A stretch of 29,493 nt of DNA, taken from contig DAXT01000007.1 of assembly GCA_002506535.1 (NCBI GenBank), positions 1 to 29,493 on the forward strand, given 5' to 3'. This DNA comes from Methanothrix harundinacea. Lineage in GTDB: Archaea; Halobacteriota; Methanosarcinia; Methanotrichales; Methanotrichaceae. Below the pieces are notes generated by a model, which had not been told where the DNA came from, did no database searches, and worked only from the letters and a program-made list of their open reading frames with translations. Positions 29,404-29,493 of this stretch are shown in pieces (the first letter of the stretch is position 1; the number at the start of each line of letters is the position of its first letter). Made by a program: the position numbers and the translations under genes.

Positions 29404-29493
29404 TCAGATCGTGTCCAGCTTCTCAATGCCGATCTTCTTTACGTTCGGCTTCCAGATCTCCTTTGGCATCCAGTCTGGGGCGTTGGACGGCTT
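29404..29493 (-). CDS. C-terminal end of a minus-strand gene cut by the window
   Basis: The last 29 codons and TGA stop of a gene that continues beyond the right edge. The visible end reads KPSNAPDWMPKEIWKP followed by NVKKIGIEKLDTI. The Trp/Pro/Lys-rich composition looks like real protein, and the frame is open to the window end. The family is not recognised from this fragment. Confidence 0.6.
   Translation of the reverse strand, partial: KPSNAPDWMPKEIWKPNVKKIGIEKLDTI

Noticed and set aside
1..29493. tRNA, rRNA, CRISPR arrays, insertion sequences or prophage genes
   Set aside because: No cloverleaf-like sequence, spaced direct repeats, transposase motifs or terminal inverted repeats were recognised by reading; a program search could still find a missed RNA.

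Overview
The window is a GC-rich piece of an archaeal chromosome, most likely from an acetoclastic methanogen of the Methanothrix/Methanosaeta group. The archaeal assignment is firm: it has a group II chaperonin (thermosome), Spt5, the L11-L1-L10(P0)-L12(P1) ribosomal genes, the methanopterin-pathway GTP cyclohydrolase MptA, a DUF92 membrane protein, and TATA-box promoters. The genus is inferred from GC content and gene content; I could not test it by alignment.

Layout, left to right. 18-2687: a single-chain restriction-modification protein whose C-terminal third is strikingly AT-rich and which stops abruptly near the window edge. 3124-4242: a YgjP-like zinc metalloprotease and a small Cys-rich protein. 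4394-10997: a formate/electron-transfer block, made of a formate channel (fdhC) and an NfnL/GltA-type flavoprotein on the minus strand, facing a NuoG-type formate dehydrogenase and an NfnS/SudB-type flavoprotein on the plus strand. 11073-12852: a lone HicB-like protein and glutamate dehydrogenase. 13297-15416: a three-gene mptA operon (71-aa acidic protein, MptA with a Ser/Pro tail, 253-aa unknown). 15669-18249: RNA 2'-phosphotransferase KptA, a degenerate cis-prenyltransferase-like protein and, divergent from it, a DUF92 protein. 18376-20745: a tandem SagB-type nitroreductase and an exported rhodanese. 21040-24906: glucan phosphorylase and thermosome, convergent. 25167-28145: spt5-rpl11-rpl1-rpl10-rpl12. 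28337-29167: an exported Cache-domain protein. The right edge cuts a minus-strand gene.

How the genes may work together. Formate could enter through FdhC and be oxidised by the Cys-type formate dehydrogenase. No F420-reducing FdhB and no NuoF-like subunit is encoded beside it, so the two halves of an Nfn/Sud-like flavoprotein on either side are the obvious electron partners. This suggests a formate:NAD(P)(:ferredoxin) oxidoreductase; the subunit association is inference. Glutamate dehydrogenase downstream fits a use of NAD(P)H for nitrogen assimilation. The cis-prenyltransferase-like and DUF92 genes sit back to back and may share a role in polyprenyl-lipid metabolism. In the ribosomal cluster, a hairpin overlapping the Shine-Dalgarno site of rpl1 is a candidate L1 autoregulatory target, and spt5 appears to be transcribed without a leader.

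No tRNA, rRNA, CRISPR array or insertion sequence was recognised.
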